A stretch of DNA of 64,000 bases from Acidobacteriota bacterium (lineage in GTDB: Bacteria > Acidobacteriota > Terriglobia > Terriglobales > Acidobacteriaceae), in NCBI GenBank assembly GCA_019351975.1, contig JABBOG010000005.1:1-64000 (forward strand), in the 5' to 3' direction. Every line of letters begins with the position of its first letter. The stretch's first letter is position 1. The translations under genes and the position numbers were made by a program. Shown in pieces: positions 1 through 8,208 of the stretch. A model generated the notes under the pieces. The model did not search any database, had not been told where the DNA came from, and was given only the letters and a program-made list of their open reading frames with translations.

Positions 1-819
1 CCCGCCCCCAGCTTCCTCTCCGCACCGCTCCCGCCAACGACACCCGCAGCACCATCGCAATCATCCAGCAGCGCAGCCTCCATCCAGCCGCCCACCCCCC
101 AAACCCCTGTAGCCCCGTCGTCGACCTCCCTTCCCACAGTGGCAGCCCTCTCACTGCCGTCCATTCATAACGCCAAATCTCACGCACCACATCCCGCCGT
201 CTACCATCCCCACATCACCGACGTCTCCCTCGCGATCTTCGCCAACCTGACGGCCACAGACGCCTCCACCACGACCTCCGGCAGCGGATCTTCCCTCATC
301 ACCCAAACGACCTCCCAGACAGCCTCACCCGCAGTCGGCGCGCTCGCATCCTTCCATCAGCAACTGCGTCCGTGGCTCGGGTATCGCATCACCGCCACCT
401 ACTTCCACCCAACCTTTGAATACACCGATAACACATCCACCTCCAACAGCATGTATGAGAGCGGGCTGGGCCTCGTCAACACACAGGTCTATGAGGTCGG
501 TGCAACGTACGTCGTGCAAGGCCCGCATCGCCACCGCCTCACCTCTACCGTCGAGGCCGGTGCCAGCATGCTCGACTTCGCTCCGAATGCAAACCAATCG
601 CAAACCACCTCCATTCGCCCCGCCGCCATCGTCGGCGTCGGCGCAGAGTACGCCCTCACTAAACGCCTCAGCCTGCGCGCCGGATACCGCGCCCAGATCT
701 ACAAAGGCCCAGCCTTCTCCGACACTTACATCGTAGGTGCCGACACCACCAACACCGTCTTCAGCAGCAATCCCATCCTCGGCTTTACCTACCGCCTCGG
801 CAGAGCCAACACGGACTAA
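1..819 (+). CDS. Outer-membrane beta-barrel-like protein, 5' end outside window
   Basis: The frame is open from base 1, so the start and signal peptide lie outside the window. A GTG at 139 is an in-frame alternative giving 226 residues, but the Pro/Ser/Thr-rich stretch before it also reads through. The last ~190 residues alternate hydrophobic and polar positions and end in an aromatic-containing strand (LGFTYRLGRAN), as in small outer-membrane barrels. It is a paralogue of the next gene: shared blocks are PWLGYR/TWLGYS, NSMYES/SNMYES, and LSLRAGYRAQIYKGPAF against FALRAEYRGLLYKNPDF. No named family is recognised; the role could be structural, porin-like or attachment. The barrel call rests on strand pattern only. 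Confidence 0.6.
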   Translation, partial: PAPSFLSAPLPPTTPAAPSQSSSSAASIQPPTPQTPVAPSSTSLPTVAALSLPSIHNAKSHAPHPAVYHPHITDVSLAIFANLTATDASTTTSGSGSSLITQTTSQTASPAVGALASFHQQLRPWLGYRITATYFHPTFEYTDNTSTSNSMYESGLGLVNTQVYEVGATYVVQGPHRHRLTSTVEAGASMLDFAPNANQSQTTSIRPAAIVGVGAEYALTKRLSLRAGYRAQIYKGPAFSDTYIVGADTTNTVFSSNPILGFTYRLGRANTD

Positions 820-887
820 CCCGGCAAGACCCATCACGAGCCTTGCCCCTCACCCCGACGCAAACGCAGCATCACCGGAGACTGTCC

Positions 888-1703
888 TTGAAACCCTTCG
901 CATCACACAACCTTCGCAGCTCAGCTCTCGCGCTCTGCATAACCTCTGCGCTTCTCATCTCCCCCAGCTATGCGCAGACCTCACCACAGCCTACCCAATC
1001 CGCGATCACCTACTGTCCACCCGGCACAGCAAAACAACCCACGACCTCGCGGCCATCCAACCCGCCAGCGTGCGTAGCGAGACCCAAGAAGCCTGACACC
1101 TCCATCTCCCTCGGCGCATTCCCCCAACTCACCATCGACCGCACGCAAGACACCTTCGGCTTCTCGATGCAAGGCACCGCACCCTCTGTGGGCACGCTCG
1201 GCACCTTTCGCCAGACCTTCAGCACCTGGCTCGGCTACTCCGTCAATCTCGGCTACACCCGCGTCTCCGAGCAGTACCGAAACCCCGGTGCCTACTACAC
1301 CTACAGCACCGACGGCCTCTTCACGGTCCAGTCCAACATGTACGAGTCCACCATCGCCTACGTCGCCCACACCCCCATCAACAAGCGCTTCTCGCTCTTC
1401 GGTGACATCGGCCCCGGCCTGCTCACTTTCCTCCCCGTTCATCGCGGCGCTACCGCCATCGATTACACCCCATACCACCTCGCCATGGGCGTACCCGGAG
1501 TCCAATTCCGCCCCGCGGGCGTCGCCGGCTCTGGCTTCGATCTCACCCTCAGCCGCCGCTTCGCCCTGCGCGCCGAGTATCGCGGACTCCTCTACAAAAA
1601 CCCCGACTTCCAGACCGGCTACAACCTCTACTCCAAGCAGCTCACCCTCACCAGCGAACCCACCCTCAGCATCCTCTACCACTTCTACGCAACAAAACCC
1701 TAA
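888..1703 (+). CDS. Outer-membrane beta-barrel-like protein, paralogue of the upstream gene
   Basis: Predicted 271-residue secreted protein. The TTG at 888 is preferred over the in-frame TTG at 843 because GGAG lies 7 bases before it and it yields a normal signal peptide: basic start, hydrophobic run ALALCITSALLI, cleavage near SYAQ. The mature part has the same block order as the preceding gene (TWLGYS, SNMYES, RFALRAEYRGLLYKNPDF) and ends in strand-like ILYHFYATKP. It lies 68 bases after that gene on the same strand, so the pair is probably a tandem duplication read together with the sugar transferase that follows. No specific function can be assigned. Confidence 0.65.
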   Translation: MKPFASHNLRSSALALCITSALLISPSYAQTSPQPTQSAITYCPPGTAKQPTTSRPSNPPACVARPKKPDTSISLGAFPQLTIDRTQDTFGFSMQGTAPSVGTLGTFRQTFSTWLGYSVNLGYTRVSEQYRNPGAYYTYSTDGLFTVQSNMYESTIAYVAHTPINKRFSLFGDIGPGLLTFLPVHRGATAIDYTPYHLAMGVPGVQFRPAGVAGSGFDLTLSRRFALRAEYRGLLYKNPDFQTGYNLYSKQLTLTSEPTLSILYHFYATKP

Positions 1704-1771
1704 AGCGCGTGTCCGAACCTTGAACGAACGCAATTACCTCGATGCACGATAGAGGAGGCCCGACCCAACCT

Positions 1772-2551
1772 ATGCAGAACGCCAATCCCGCACCCATGGT
1801 CTATCCGCGCTACGTCAGCTCCTGGTGCATGTCCAGGAAAAAGCGCTGCTTCGATCTCGCCGCCAGCCTCTCCGCGCTCGCCCTGCTCTCCCCGCTCATG
1901 CTCCTCATCGCCTGCCTCATCAAGCTCACCTCGAAGGGCCCAGCCCTCTTCCGTCAGCAGCGAATCGGCCTGCACCAGCAGCCCTTCGTCATCCTCAAGT
2001 TCCGCACCATGAAGCACTTCACTTCAGCCACTTCCAGCGGCCCGTCCGTCACCCGCCACGGCGATCCACGCATCACCCCCCTCGGCAGCCTTCTTCGCCG
2101 CCTCAAGCTCGACGAACTCCCCCAACTCATCAACGTCGCACGCGGCGAGATGAGCTTCGTCGGCCCACGCCCCAAGCTCCCCCAGCATGAAAACCTCTGC
2201 ATGCTCTGCCGCCCCGGCATCACCGGCGCAGCCACCGCCCAGTTCTCCGACGAGGAGACCCGCCTCGCCTCCATCCCGCCCGAACTCACCGAGCACCACG
2301 TCACCTCCGTCCTCAACCCCCAGAAGTGCCGCATCGACGCCCACTACATCGAAACCGCACGCCTGCGCACCGACCTCAGCATCCTCGCCTCCACCCTCTT
2401 CAAGCTCAGCATCGAACCCGCACGCATCCCTCGCCTAGCCCGCACCACCCCGCGCGCAATCCACGCCGCCAGGTTCCGCCCCACCTCCGCTGCACGACGC
2501 ACCACACGGTCCAGCCCAAAGAAAAAGGCCCCGGCGCGCGCCGAAGCCTAA
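1772..2551 (+). CDS. Short sugar-phosphate transferase (exopolysaccharide priming type)
   Basis: Bacterial sugar transferase family (Pfam Bac_transf), which moves a hexose-1-phosphate onto undecaprenyl phosphate to start exopolysaccharide or O-antigen units at the inner membrane. Visible are the entry segment KKRCFDLAASLSALALLSPL, the RIGL...FVILKFRTMK block, and the catalytic tail LKLDELPQLINVARGEMSF followed by VGPRP. It lacks the large N-terminal multi-pass domain of WbaP-type enzymes, so it is the compact form (259 aa). The ATG at 1772 follows AGGAGG (1753-1758) at a rather long 13 bases; the ATG at 1742 has no Shine-Dalgarno. About 40 basic C-terminal residues (RRTTRSSPKKKAPARAEA region) are unusual. 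The TAA stop lies inside a heptanucleotide repeat. Confidence 0.85.
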   Translation: MQNANPAPMVYPRYVSSWCMSRKKRCFDLAASLSALALLSPLMLLIACLIKLTSKGPALFRQQRIGLHQQPFVILKFRTMKHFTSATSSGPSVTRHGDPRITPLGSLLRRLKLDELPQLINVARGEMSFVGPRPKLPQHENLCMLCRPGITGAATAQFSDEETRLASIPPELTEHHVTSVLNPQKCRIDAHYIETARLRTDLSILASTLFKLSIEPARIPRLARTTPRAIHAARFRPTSAARRTTRSSPKKKAPARAEA

Positions 2552-2584
2552 TCCCTAATCCCTAATCCCTAATCCCTAATCCCT
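2547..2584. repeat. Perfect TAATCCC heptamer array (5 copies)
   Basis: Five head-to-tail copies of TAATCCC occupy 2549-2583. The first TAA is the stop codon of the sugar transferase, and the array ends 5 bases before the last base of the convergent GvpL/F gene. On the minus strand it reads as five GGG runs separated by ATTA, a textbook G-quadruplex pattern. Related degenerate arrays occur near 20163-20186 and 20235-20269. Confidence 0.9.
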
Positions 2585-2588
2585 GCCT

Positions 2589-3338
2589 TTAAGCATGTCC
2601 CCGCTGCTCACGATGCACAAAGTGATACGGCGGCCACGGCCCCGAAAGCTGCATCGCGCAGTCCTTCAACTCTGCCGTCGCCGTGCTGTACTTGTTCTGG
2701 TACCGCTCCACCGTCTTCTTGTCCACCAGGTGCGCTATATCCAGCAGCATCTTCCCCGAGTCCATTCGTTTGCACGAAATCTCCTCCGCCACCGGCAAAA
2801 ACATCCTGTGCATCTGCAACGACAGCGCCCGCGCCCTTGCCTGCCGCTCTCTCTGCCGCGTCGCCGACTCCCTCAGGTGCGACAGATACTCCTGTCCCGC
2901 CGCCTGAAACGTATGCCCTACGCCCTTCGTCTCCGGGCAGATATCGTCCACCACGACCTTCAAGTGCATCTCCGCCATCCCCCGCAGACGCTCCACGTTC
3001 GCCATAAAATGCCTCTGGTTCGATCGCACCGACCGCCGCAGCGCATCATCATCCTCAAACGTCGTTCCAAACCGGAACGGCAACACCGTCGACTTCGCAA
3101 AGCACCCCGAAATCACCCTCGCATGGTCCCTCGCCGCCACCTGCGCCTCAGCCGTCTGTATCCGCTCCGCCTCGTCCCGCAGATGCTCCGACACCACCAC
3201 CGCCAGCTCCGCCGCAGGAAACAGGAACGTCTGGTTCCCAAACAGCCCCGTCACGCCCGTCAATGGCATCGGTCTCCGGTGCCGCCCTAACTCCTCAAAT
3301 GCGCTTCTCTCCGTAATGCAGTACGCGTACCAAGCCAT
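2589..3338 (-). CDS. GvpL/GvpF family protein, orphan
   Basis: Gas-vesicle accessory family GvpL/GvpF. Evidence is the N-terminal MAWYAYCIT strand, the central LPFRFGTTF, and the C-terminal hallmark LSGPWPPYHFV. In gas-vesicle clusters these proteins bind GvpA and take part in vesicle assembly. Here no gvpA, gvpN or other gvp gene is within 60 kb, so the protein probably has another role, as in the many non-buoyant bacteria carrying solitary copies. The ATG at 3338 (249 aa) has GAGGAG 10 bases upstream and is preferred over an upstream TTG at 3356. Convergent with the sugar transferase across the heptamer array. Family confidence is high; function is unknown. Confidence 0.85.
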   Translation of the reverse strand: MAWYAYCITERSAFEELGRHRRPMPLTGVTGLFGNQTFLFPAAELAVVVSEHLRDEAERIQTAEAQVAARDHARVISGCFAKSTVLPFRFGTTFEDDDALRRSVRSNQRHFMANVERLRGMAEMHLKVVVDDICPETKGVGHTFQAAGQEYLSHLRESATRQRERQARARALSLQMHRMFLPVAEEISCKRMDSGKMLLDIAHLVDKKTVERYQNKYSTATAELKDCAMQLSGPWPPYHFVHREQRGHA

Positions 3339-3698
3339 GGCGTTTGAACTCCTCAAAGATGTCTCTCGCCGCTGATTGGCTGCCGTCCTCGGCTGCCGTG
3401 CCCAATCATCCGGTTCCCTGCCATCGTTCCTTGCGCAGCCGCGATTTCACCGCAGCCCAGCCCAGCTAAGTCCTTCCAAACAAATATCTCTTATCCGAGC
3501 CGTGCCCGATACTATGCCCACTACAACACAATTGGCAACACCTATCTTTCACTGCCAAAAAGCACCTCGCTCCACCCGGCCATGCAGCGTCTCCAAACCC
3601 CAAACTCACCCACCCCGCCCTATCCCTGCTAAACTGAAACAATGCTTGGGCGGTGGGCTCCGGCAACCATCTCGCAGCCTCAGAAGGACGGATCGTTC
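3339..3698. other. Divergent intergenic region with an inverted repeat
   Basis: About 360 bases between the divergent GvpL/F and TPR genes. Bases 3373-3408 contain the perfect 7-bp arms TGATTGG/CCAATCA around a spacer that itself holds the direct repeat GGCTGCCGT twice. This could be an operator for either gene. An ATG at 3642 in frame with the TPR gene is an alternative start. No convincing -35/-10 pair and no extra gene were seen. Confidence 0.3.
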
Positions 3699-4457
3699 GT
3701 GGACAACGCAACCAATCGCAGCTTCAAAAAGCAGGACCAGTTTCTAGAGCTCACCAACACCGGCGCAAGCTGGGCCGAAGAGAACCGCCAGAAGGCCATC
3801 GTCACCGGCGTCATCGCCGTCGTTCTCATCCTCGTCCTGGTCGGCGGCTACACCTTGTTCCAGAGCCGCTCCAACGCCGCCGACACCGCCTTCGGTGCCG
3901 CCATGGAGACCTACCAGACCCCCCTCGCCAACGCCGCACAGCCCACGCCCCCCGGCATGAAGACCTTTCCCGACTCCAAAGCACGCGCCGCCGCCGCCAA
4001 CGCTGAGTTCAAGCAGGTCGCCGACAAGTACGGCTGGACCACCTCCGGCAAACTCGCCGAGTACTTCGTCGGCCTCACCTACACCGACGAAGGCCAGACC
4101 GGCCCCGCCCACGAAGCCCTTGAAAAGGTCGCCGGCAGCTGGAGCCGCGGCATCTCCGCCCTCGGCAAATCCGCCCTCGCCGCCCTCGACGCACAGTCCG
4201 GCCAGAACGCTCAGGCCGTCGACCTCTATGACCAGCTCGCCAAAGGCAACGCCACCACCGTCCCCCCGGCCCTCGCCCAGCTCCAGCTCGCCGAGCTCTA
4301 TCAGTCCGAAGGCAACACCGATAAAGCCCGCCAGATCTTCGCCGAAGTCAAAGACAAGGACAAGGACGCCAAAGGCAAGCCCGGCGCAGCCTCCGAGATC
4401 GCCAACGAAAAGCTCAACCCGCGCCCCACAAGCGCTCCCGGCCTCTCTCCGCAGTAG
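3699..4457 (+). CDS. Membrane-anchored tetratricopeptide protein (YfgM/TPR_21-like)
   Basis: 252-residue protein: a ~30-residue cytoplasmic start (MDNATNRSFKKQDQF after the GTG), one transmembrane helix (IVTGVIAVVLILVLVGGYTL), then a soluble helical domain with TPR-like periodicity (KLAEYFVGLTYTDEG, ALAQLQLAELYQSEGNTDKA). This layout matches YfgM-like ancillary proteins of the Sec translocon, which act in the periplasm, but the call is only at architecture level. The GTG at 3699 is chosen over the ATG at 3642 because AAGGA precedes it and the resulting N terminus resembles other acidobacterial members; the longer form would add 19 residues. Monocistronic in appearance; regulation is not visible. 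Confidence 0.65.
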   Translation: MDNATNRSFKKQDQFLELTNTGASWAEENRQKAIVTGVIAVVLILVLVGGYTLFQSRSNAADTAFGAAMETYQTPLANAAQPTPPGMKTFPDSKARAAAANAEFKQVADKYGWTTSGKLAEYFVGLTYTDEGQTGPAHEALEKVAGSWSRGISALGKSALAALDAQSGQNAQAVDLYDQLAKGNATTVPPALAQLQLAELYQSEGNTDKARQIFAEVKDKDKDAKGKPGAASEIANEKLNPRPTSAPGLSPQ

Positions 4458-4555
4458 CTCGCACCGCTACCGTCGCACCGACAACCAGCACCTCGCAAAC
4501 GCCGTCGCAGACAAAATCTCGTCACGCCAAGCTCAATCTGTCACGCTGGCTTGAC

Positions 4556-4612
4556 TCTGTCATCCTGAGCTGCGTTTGGCGCGGCTCCTCGCGCCAAACG
4601 CAGCCGAAGGAC
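4556..4612. repeat. Dispersed REP-like element with a 14-bp perfect hairpin
   Basis: A stretch beginning TGTCATCCTGAGC and ending CAGCCGAAGGAC encloses a perfect hairpin: CTGCGTTTGGCGCG (4570-4583), 6-base loop, CGCGCCAAACGCAG (4590-4603). The outer words resemble repeats I recall as common in acidobacterial intergenic DNA, and a related word (GTCATCTCAACCGGAGCGCAG) occurs at 10051-10071. The rest of the 4458-4756 gap shows no gene. Confidence 0.6.
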
Positions 4613-4756
4613 ACCGAAGAACCCCACCCCGCCACACCCGCCCGCCCCTTTCTCACAACAACCTCGACCGCTTCAAACCCTGACCCGAAGCGTTCCAGCA
4701 GCCACCCGCCATCAGCAGGCGTCCATTCCAGCCTTTCCCCCGTCTCACCTTTACGC

Positions 4757-5293
4757 ATGAAGATTCACGTCGCCGCAGCAGCGCTCTCTGTCTCCCTCGC
4801 TCTCCCCGCACAAACCCCCGCGCCCGCCACCATTCCTGCTTCGTCCGGCACCGCGCTCGACGGCCAAACCCTCACCATTCCCAGCGGCCTCACCGCCCCC
4901 GCCAACATCCTCATCCTCGGCTTCACGCGCAGCTCCTCCGACGCCACCACCGCCTGGGAGAAACCCACCCGCATCTCCCTCGCCTCCCCCACCATCCACT
5001 ACCTCGACATCGCCTTCATCCAGGACGCACCCTCCTTCATCCGCCCGCTCATCGTCCGCAGCCTGAAAAAAGTCGTTCCCGATCCCGTCAAACCGCAGTT
5101 CATCCCTCTCACCGCGCAAGAGTCAGCCTGGAAGCAGACCGTCGGCTTCTCCCCCCAAGATCCCGACGCCGCCTACGTCCTCCTCGTCGACCGCTCCGGC
5201 CACGTCCGCTGGCAGACCCACGAGTCCTTCTCCACCGACCGCTTCAATCAGCTCGCCGCCGCCGCCCGCCAACTCGCAGCCTCCGGAAAGTAG
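4757..5293 (+). CDS. Secreted thioredoxin-fold protein, ATP10-like
   Basis: 178 residues with a signal peptide (MKIHVAAAALSVSLALPAQ). The body has a thioredoxin-like order: NILILGFTR strand, a central IHYLDIAFIQDAPSF, then AAYVLLVDRSGHVRWQTHES near the C terminus. The last block resembles the conserved segment of the ATP10/thioredoxin-like family (a strand followed by G-x-I/V-R-W). No CxxC pair is present, so disulfide exchange is unlikely. It stands alone between the TPR gene and the convergent M23 peptidase. ATP10 assignment is tentative; generic secreted thioredoxin-like protein is the safer label. Confidence 0.5.
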   Translation: MKIHVAAAALSVSLALPAQTPAPATIPASSGTALDGQTLTIPSGLTAPANILILGFTRSSSDATTAWEKPTRISLASPTIHYLDIAFIQDAPSFIRPLIVRSLKKVVPDPVKPQFIPLTAQESAWKQTVGFSPQDPDAAYVLLVDRSGHVRWQTHESFSTDRFNQLAAAARQLAASGK

Positions 5294-5365
5294 CTCCCGA
5301 CCACGAAACCCCGCCGCAAGTCCACTAAGCCCGCGCGCATATCCCTCAGCGCACACCAAACGTGT

Positions 5366-6358
5366 CTATTTAATGTCCACCGGCGATCCACCAAGCTGCG
5401 CCATCGTCGTCCGCAGATACTTGTGCGGGTTCACTGCGATCCCGCGCACCTGAACCTCATAGTGCAGATGCGACCCTGTTACGCGCCCGCTATGTCCAAC
5501 GAACCCAATCACTTCGCCCTTCACTACCGTCTGACCTTCCACCACGTTATAGCCCTGCAGATGCCCATACAGCGTCTCGATCCCATTCCCATGGTCAATC
5601 TCGATCTCGCGCCCGTATCCATTGCCCATCCCCACCTTCACCACCCGCCCCCCAGCTGGTGCATGCACCGGCGTTCCATCCTTTCCGCCAATGTCCACAC
5701 CCTTGTGAAACTCCCCGTCCCCATTGCCTAAAACCGGATCTTCGCGCTCTCCAAACCCGCTATTGATCGGCCCCATAATCGGCCACATATCCGGCACATT
5801 CACGCCCGCCGCCATATCAAATGACGCAAAATCCCCCAGCGCGCTCCGCACCCCAAGGTTGGGATCCACTCGCTGCTGTAGCGCAAGTCCTTCATTTGCA
5901 GTAGCTTTCAGCGCATAGAACGTATCCAGAGACTTGTAGTAGCTTGCATCGGTCAGCCCAGCCGAATCGTCCTTCAGCGGCGCCTTCGCCGTCTCCACCG
6001 CCGCCGTCGCTCCCCTTCGCGATCCATGGATGTGCGTCAGCTTGCCGGCCGTAAGTCCATAAATTGCAGACACTTCGCTCGCCAGCGACCCCAGACTCGC
6101 CGCCTGCACATCCTTCTCGTGGACCTTTTTCTCCAGCCCCGCATAGTCCTTGCGCGTCATCGCCAGCTGGTCCCGCATACTGTTCACAGATTCAGCCTTC
6201 ACCAGCATCCGCGAGTACGACCCAGCCATACCCGCAAACGTGAACAGACCCATCACTGCGGCCGCCACAAACGCGTACGCATAGCCCATCGGTATCCCCG
6301 TGCGCTCGATCGCCCCGTTATCATCCTCAGTTACATAAACAATGTAGCGCTTGCGCAA
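5366..6358 (-). CDS. M23 (LytM/lysostaphin-type) zinc metallopeptidase, membrane anchored
   Basis: Peptidoglycan endopeptidase or its activator. A 20-residue cytoplasmic segment, a transmembrane helix near residues 24-45, a coiled-coil-like linker (SMRDQLAMTRKDYAGLEKKV), then a C-terminal M23 domain. Zinc ligands are intact: H218 and D222 in HKGVDIG, and H299 in the HLHYEV motif (H297 is the second catalytic His). The start is a TTG at 6358 with GAGAG just upstream. The N-terminal basic run MRKRYIVYVTEDDNG resembles other acidobacterial M23 anchors. Located divergently from thiL; probably acts in the periplasm on cross-links during growth or division. Confidence 0.88.
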   Translation of the reverse strand: MRKRYIVYVTEDDNGAIERTGIPMGYAYAFVAAAVMGLFTFAGMAGSYSRMLVKAESVNSMRDQLAMTRKDYAGLEKKVHEKDVQAASLGSLASEVSAIYGLTAGKLTHIHGSRRGATAAVETAKAPLKDDSAGLTDASYYKSLDTFYALKATANEGLALQQRVDPNLGVRSALGDFASFDMAAGVNVPDMWPIMGPINSGFGEREDPVLGNGDGEFHKGVDIGGKDGTPVHAPAGGRVVKVGMGNGYGREIEIDHGNGIETLYGHLQGYNVVEGQTVVKGEVIGFVGHSGRVTGSHLHYEVQVRGIAVNPHKYLRTTMAQLGGSPVDIK

Positions 6359-6589
6359 ATCAAATCTCTCGTTTTCTCAACTGTTTGCTCGTACCAGCCC
6401 GCATCGAACAGGGCTTTCCCTAGAAAATGCCGACCTTCGACACGAGGTTGTATCGACTGCAGCGTTCATCCCGGGCCGGACGCGATCGGCGTCTCTCCAA
6501 CCCTGCCTCAATGTTAACGGACTGTGTTCCCCACAGCAAGCTTTTCCGCATCTATTCTTTGTCCGGCGCGGCAAGTTACTCTGGAATCT

Positions 6590-7618
6590 GTGCCTTCCCC
6601 CGCGCACCCTCGCACCCCACCAAAGCTCCTCGGCGAACGCCGCCTGATCGAGCTCATCCGCACCCGCGCCAGCAAAACCAGCTCCGCAGCCGTCCAACTC
6701 GGCATCGGCGACGACTGCGCCATCCTCAAGACTCTCCCCGGCCACGAACTCCTCGTCACCACCGACTTCTCCCTGGAAGGCCGCCACTTTCGCCGCGACT
6801 GGCACAGCTCCGCCTCCGTCGGCCATCGCACCCTCGCCCGTGGTCTCAGCGACCTCGCCGCCATGGGCGCAACCCCCATCGCCGCCTTCCTCTCCCTTGC
6901 GCTGCCTCGCTCTGCATCCCATAACTCCCACTGGATCAACAACTTTCTCGACGGCCTCCTGAGCCTCGCACGCACCTACAAACTCCCGCTCGCAGGCGGC
7001 GACACCTCCGAATCACCCTCCGAGCACATCCTCGCCGACATCCTCCTCCTCGGATCCGCACCCGCTGGCCGCGCTCTCCGTAGGTCCGGCTGCCAGCCCG
7101 GCGACCTCCTCTACTGCACCGGGTCTCTCGGCGGTGCCGCCGCCGAACTCTCCGCGCTCGCCGCCGCTCCGCTCCAGTTCCGTCGCGCGCAACCCACCGG
7201 CGACCACCCCCATCTCTTCCCGCAGCCGCGCCTCGCCGTCGGATCCGCACTCCTTCGCCGCCGCCTCGCAACCGCCTGCATCGACATCAGCGACGGCCTC
7301 TCCACCGATCTCTCCCACCTCTGCACCGCCTCCAGCGTCGCAGCCGAACTCGACACCGCCAGCCTCCCCATCCATCCGCTTGCCCAGCGCCTCACTCCCG
7401 ACGCCGCCCTTCGGGCAGCACTCCACGGCGGTGAAGACTACGAACTCCTCTTCACCGCACCCGCATCCATCAGGCTCCCACGCTCCATCGCAAACGTCCG
7501 CATCACACCGATCGGCCGCATTCTGCCCGCACGCAAATCTCGCCCGCAGATCACCCTTTTCGGCCCGGACGGCCATCGCTCCGCACTTGCGCCGCAAGGC
7601 TGGGAACACCTCGCATGA
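6590..7618 (+). CDS. thiL: Thiamine-monophosphate kinase
   Basis: Phosphorylates thiamine monophosphate to thiamine pyrophosphate, the last step of cofactor synthesis. Family marks: GERRLIELI at the N terminus, GIGDDCAIL, the Mg/ATP segment TTDFSLEGRHF, ARGLSDLAAMGATP, AGGDTS, CIDISDGLSTDLSHL and GGEDYELLF. The GTG at 6590 (342 aa) begins close to the family start; a GTG at 6524 would add 22 residues without family support. No thiamine (THI-box) riboswitch was recognised in the 230-base gap upstream. The stop overlaps the ATG of the next gene by 4 bases, so the two are translationally coupled. Confidence 0.93.
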   Translation: MPSPAHPRTPPKLLGERRLIELIRTRASKTSSAAVQLGIGDDCAILKTLPGHELLVTTDFSLEGRHFRRDWHSSASVGHRTLARGLSDLAAMGATPIAAFLSLALPRSASHNSHWINNFLDGLLSLARTYKLPLAGGDTSESPSEHILADILLLGSAPAGRALRRSGCQPGDLLYCTGSLGGAAAELSALAAAPLQFRRAQPTGDHPHLFPQPRLAVGSALLRRRLATACIDISDGLSTDLSHLCTASSVAAELDTASLPIHPLAQRLTPDAALRAALHGGEDYELLFTAPASIRLPRSIANVRITPIGRILPARKSRPQITLFGPDGHRSALAPQGWEHLA

Positions 7619-8208
7619 CCGCCACGCCCCCAACCCAGCAGTCCACCTTCCCGCAGACCTGGCGCGCGCGTATCCTCACCTCGCCGCCGCTCATCGCTCC
7701 CGCCCGCCAGTTCGTCTATCCGCTCTACGTCCCCGGCGAAGACGACGCCATGGGCCGCGGCGCTCTCCTGCTCGACATCAAACCCGCCAACGCCCCCAAC
7801 TTCCTGGCGACTTGCGCCCTCGGCTTCCGCGACCCCACCCTCCCCACCGGCATCTTCCCCTGCCCGCGCCCCGACGACATCCTCGCCGTCGCCGGCGGTT
7901 ACGCCTATCTCATCGACACCCTCGCGCCCGAGCGCTGCCTCCACCTGCCCGTCCGTCCTACCACGCAGGTCCTCTCCGCCCCATCCGCAGACGTCATCCT
8001 CCTCGCTGGCTTCCACAACGTCATCGCCATCGACGCCACCGGCCTGCGCTGGCAATCTGCCCGCCTCAGCTGGGAGGGTGTCACCCTGACCGAAGTCCGC
8101 GACGGCCATCTCCACGGCACCGGATGGGACCTCCACACCGACCGCGAACTCCCCTTCACTCTCGACGTCACCACCGGCCACCACACCGGTGGCGGCTTCC
8201 AGCTTTAG
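7615..8208 (+). CDS. Conserved hypothetical protein coupled to thiL
   Basis: 197 residues, soluble, no signal peptide. Rich in short strands (AYLIDTLAPERCLHLPV, VILLAGFHNVIAIDATGLRW, HLHGTGWDLHTDREL), suggesting a beta-propeller-like or beta-sandwich fold. It starts inside the thiL stop (ATGA overlap) and its own stop overlaps that of convergent rsmD by 4 bases. I do not recognise a family. The coupling to thiL is probably simple genome packing. Confidence 0.6.
   Translation: MTATPPTQQSTFPQTWRARILTSPPLIAPARQFVYPLYVPGEDDAMGRGALLLDIKPANAPNFLATCALGFRDPTLPTGIFPCPRPDDILAVAGGYAYLIDTLAPERCLHLPVRPTTQVLSAPSADVILLAGFHNVIAIDATGLRWQSARLSWEGVTLTEVRDGHLHGTGWDLHTDRELPFTLDVTTGHHTGGGFQL

Noticed and set aside
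6359-6589. Thiamine riboswitch upstream of thiL
   Set aside because: No CTGAGA/THI-box-like core or fitting helices were recognised in this gap.
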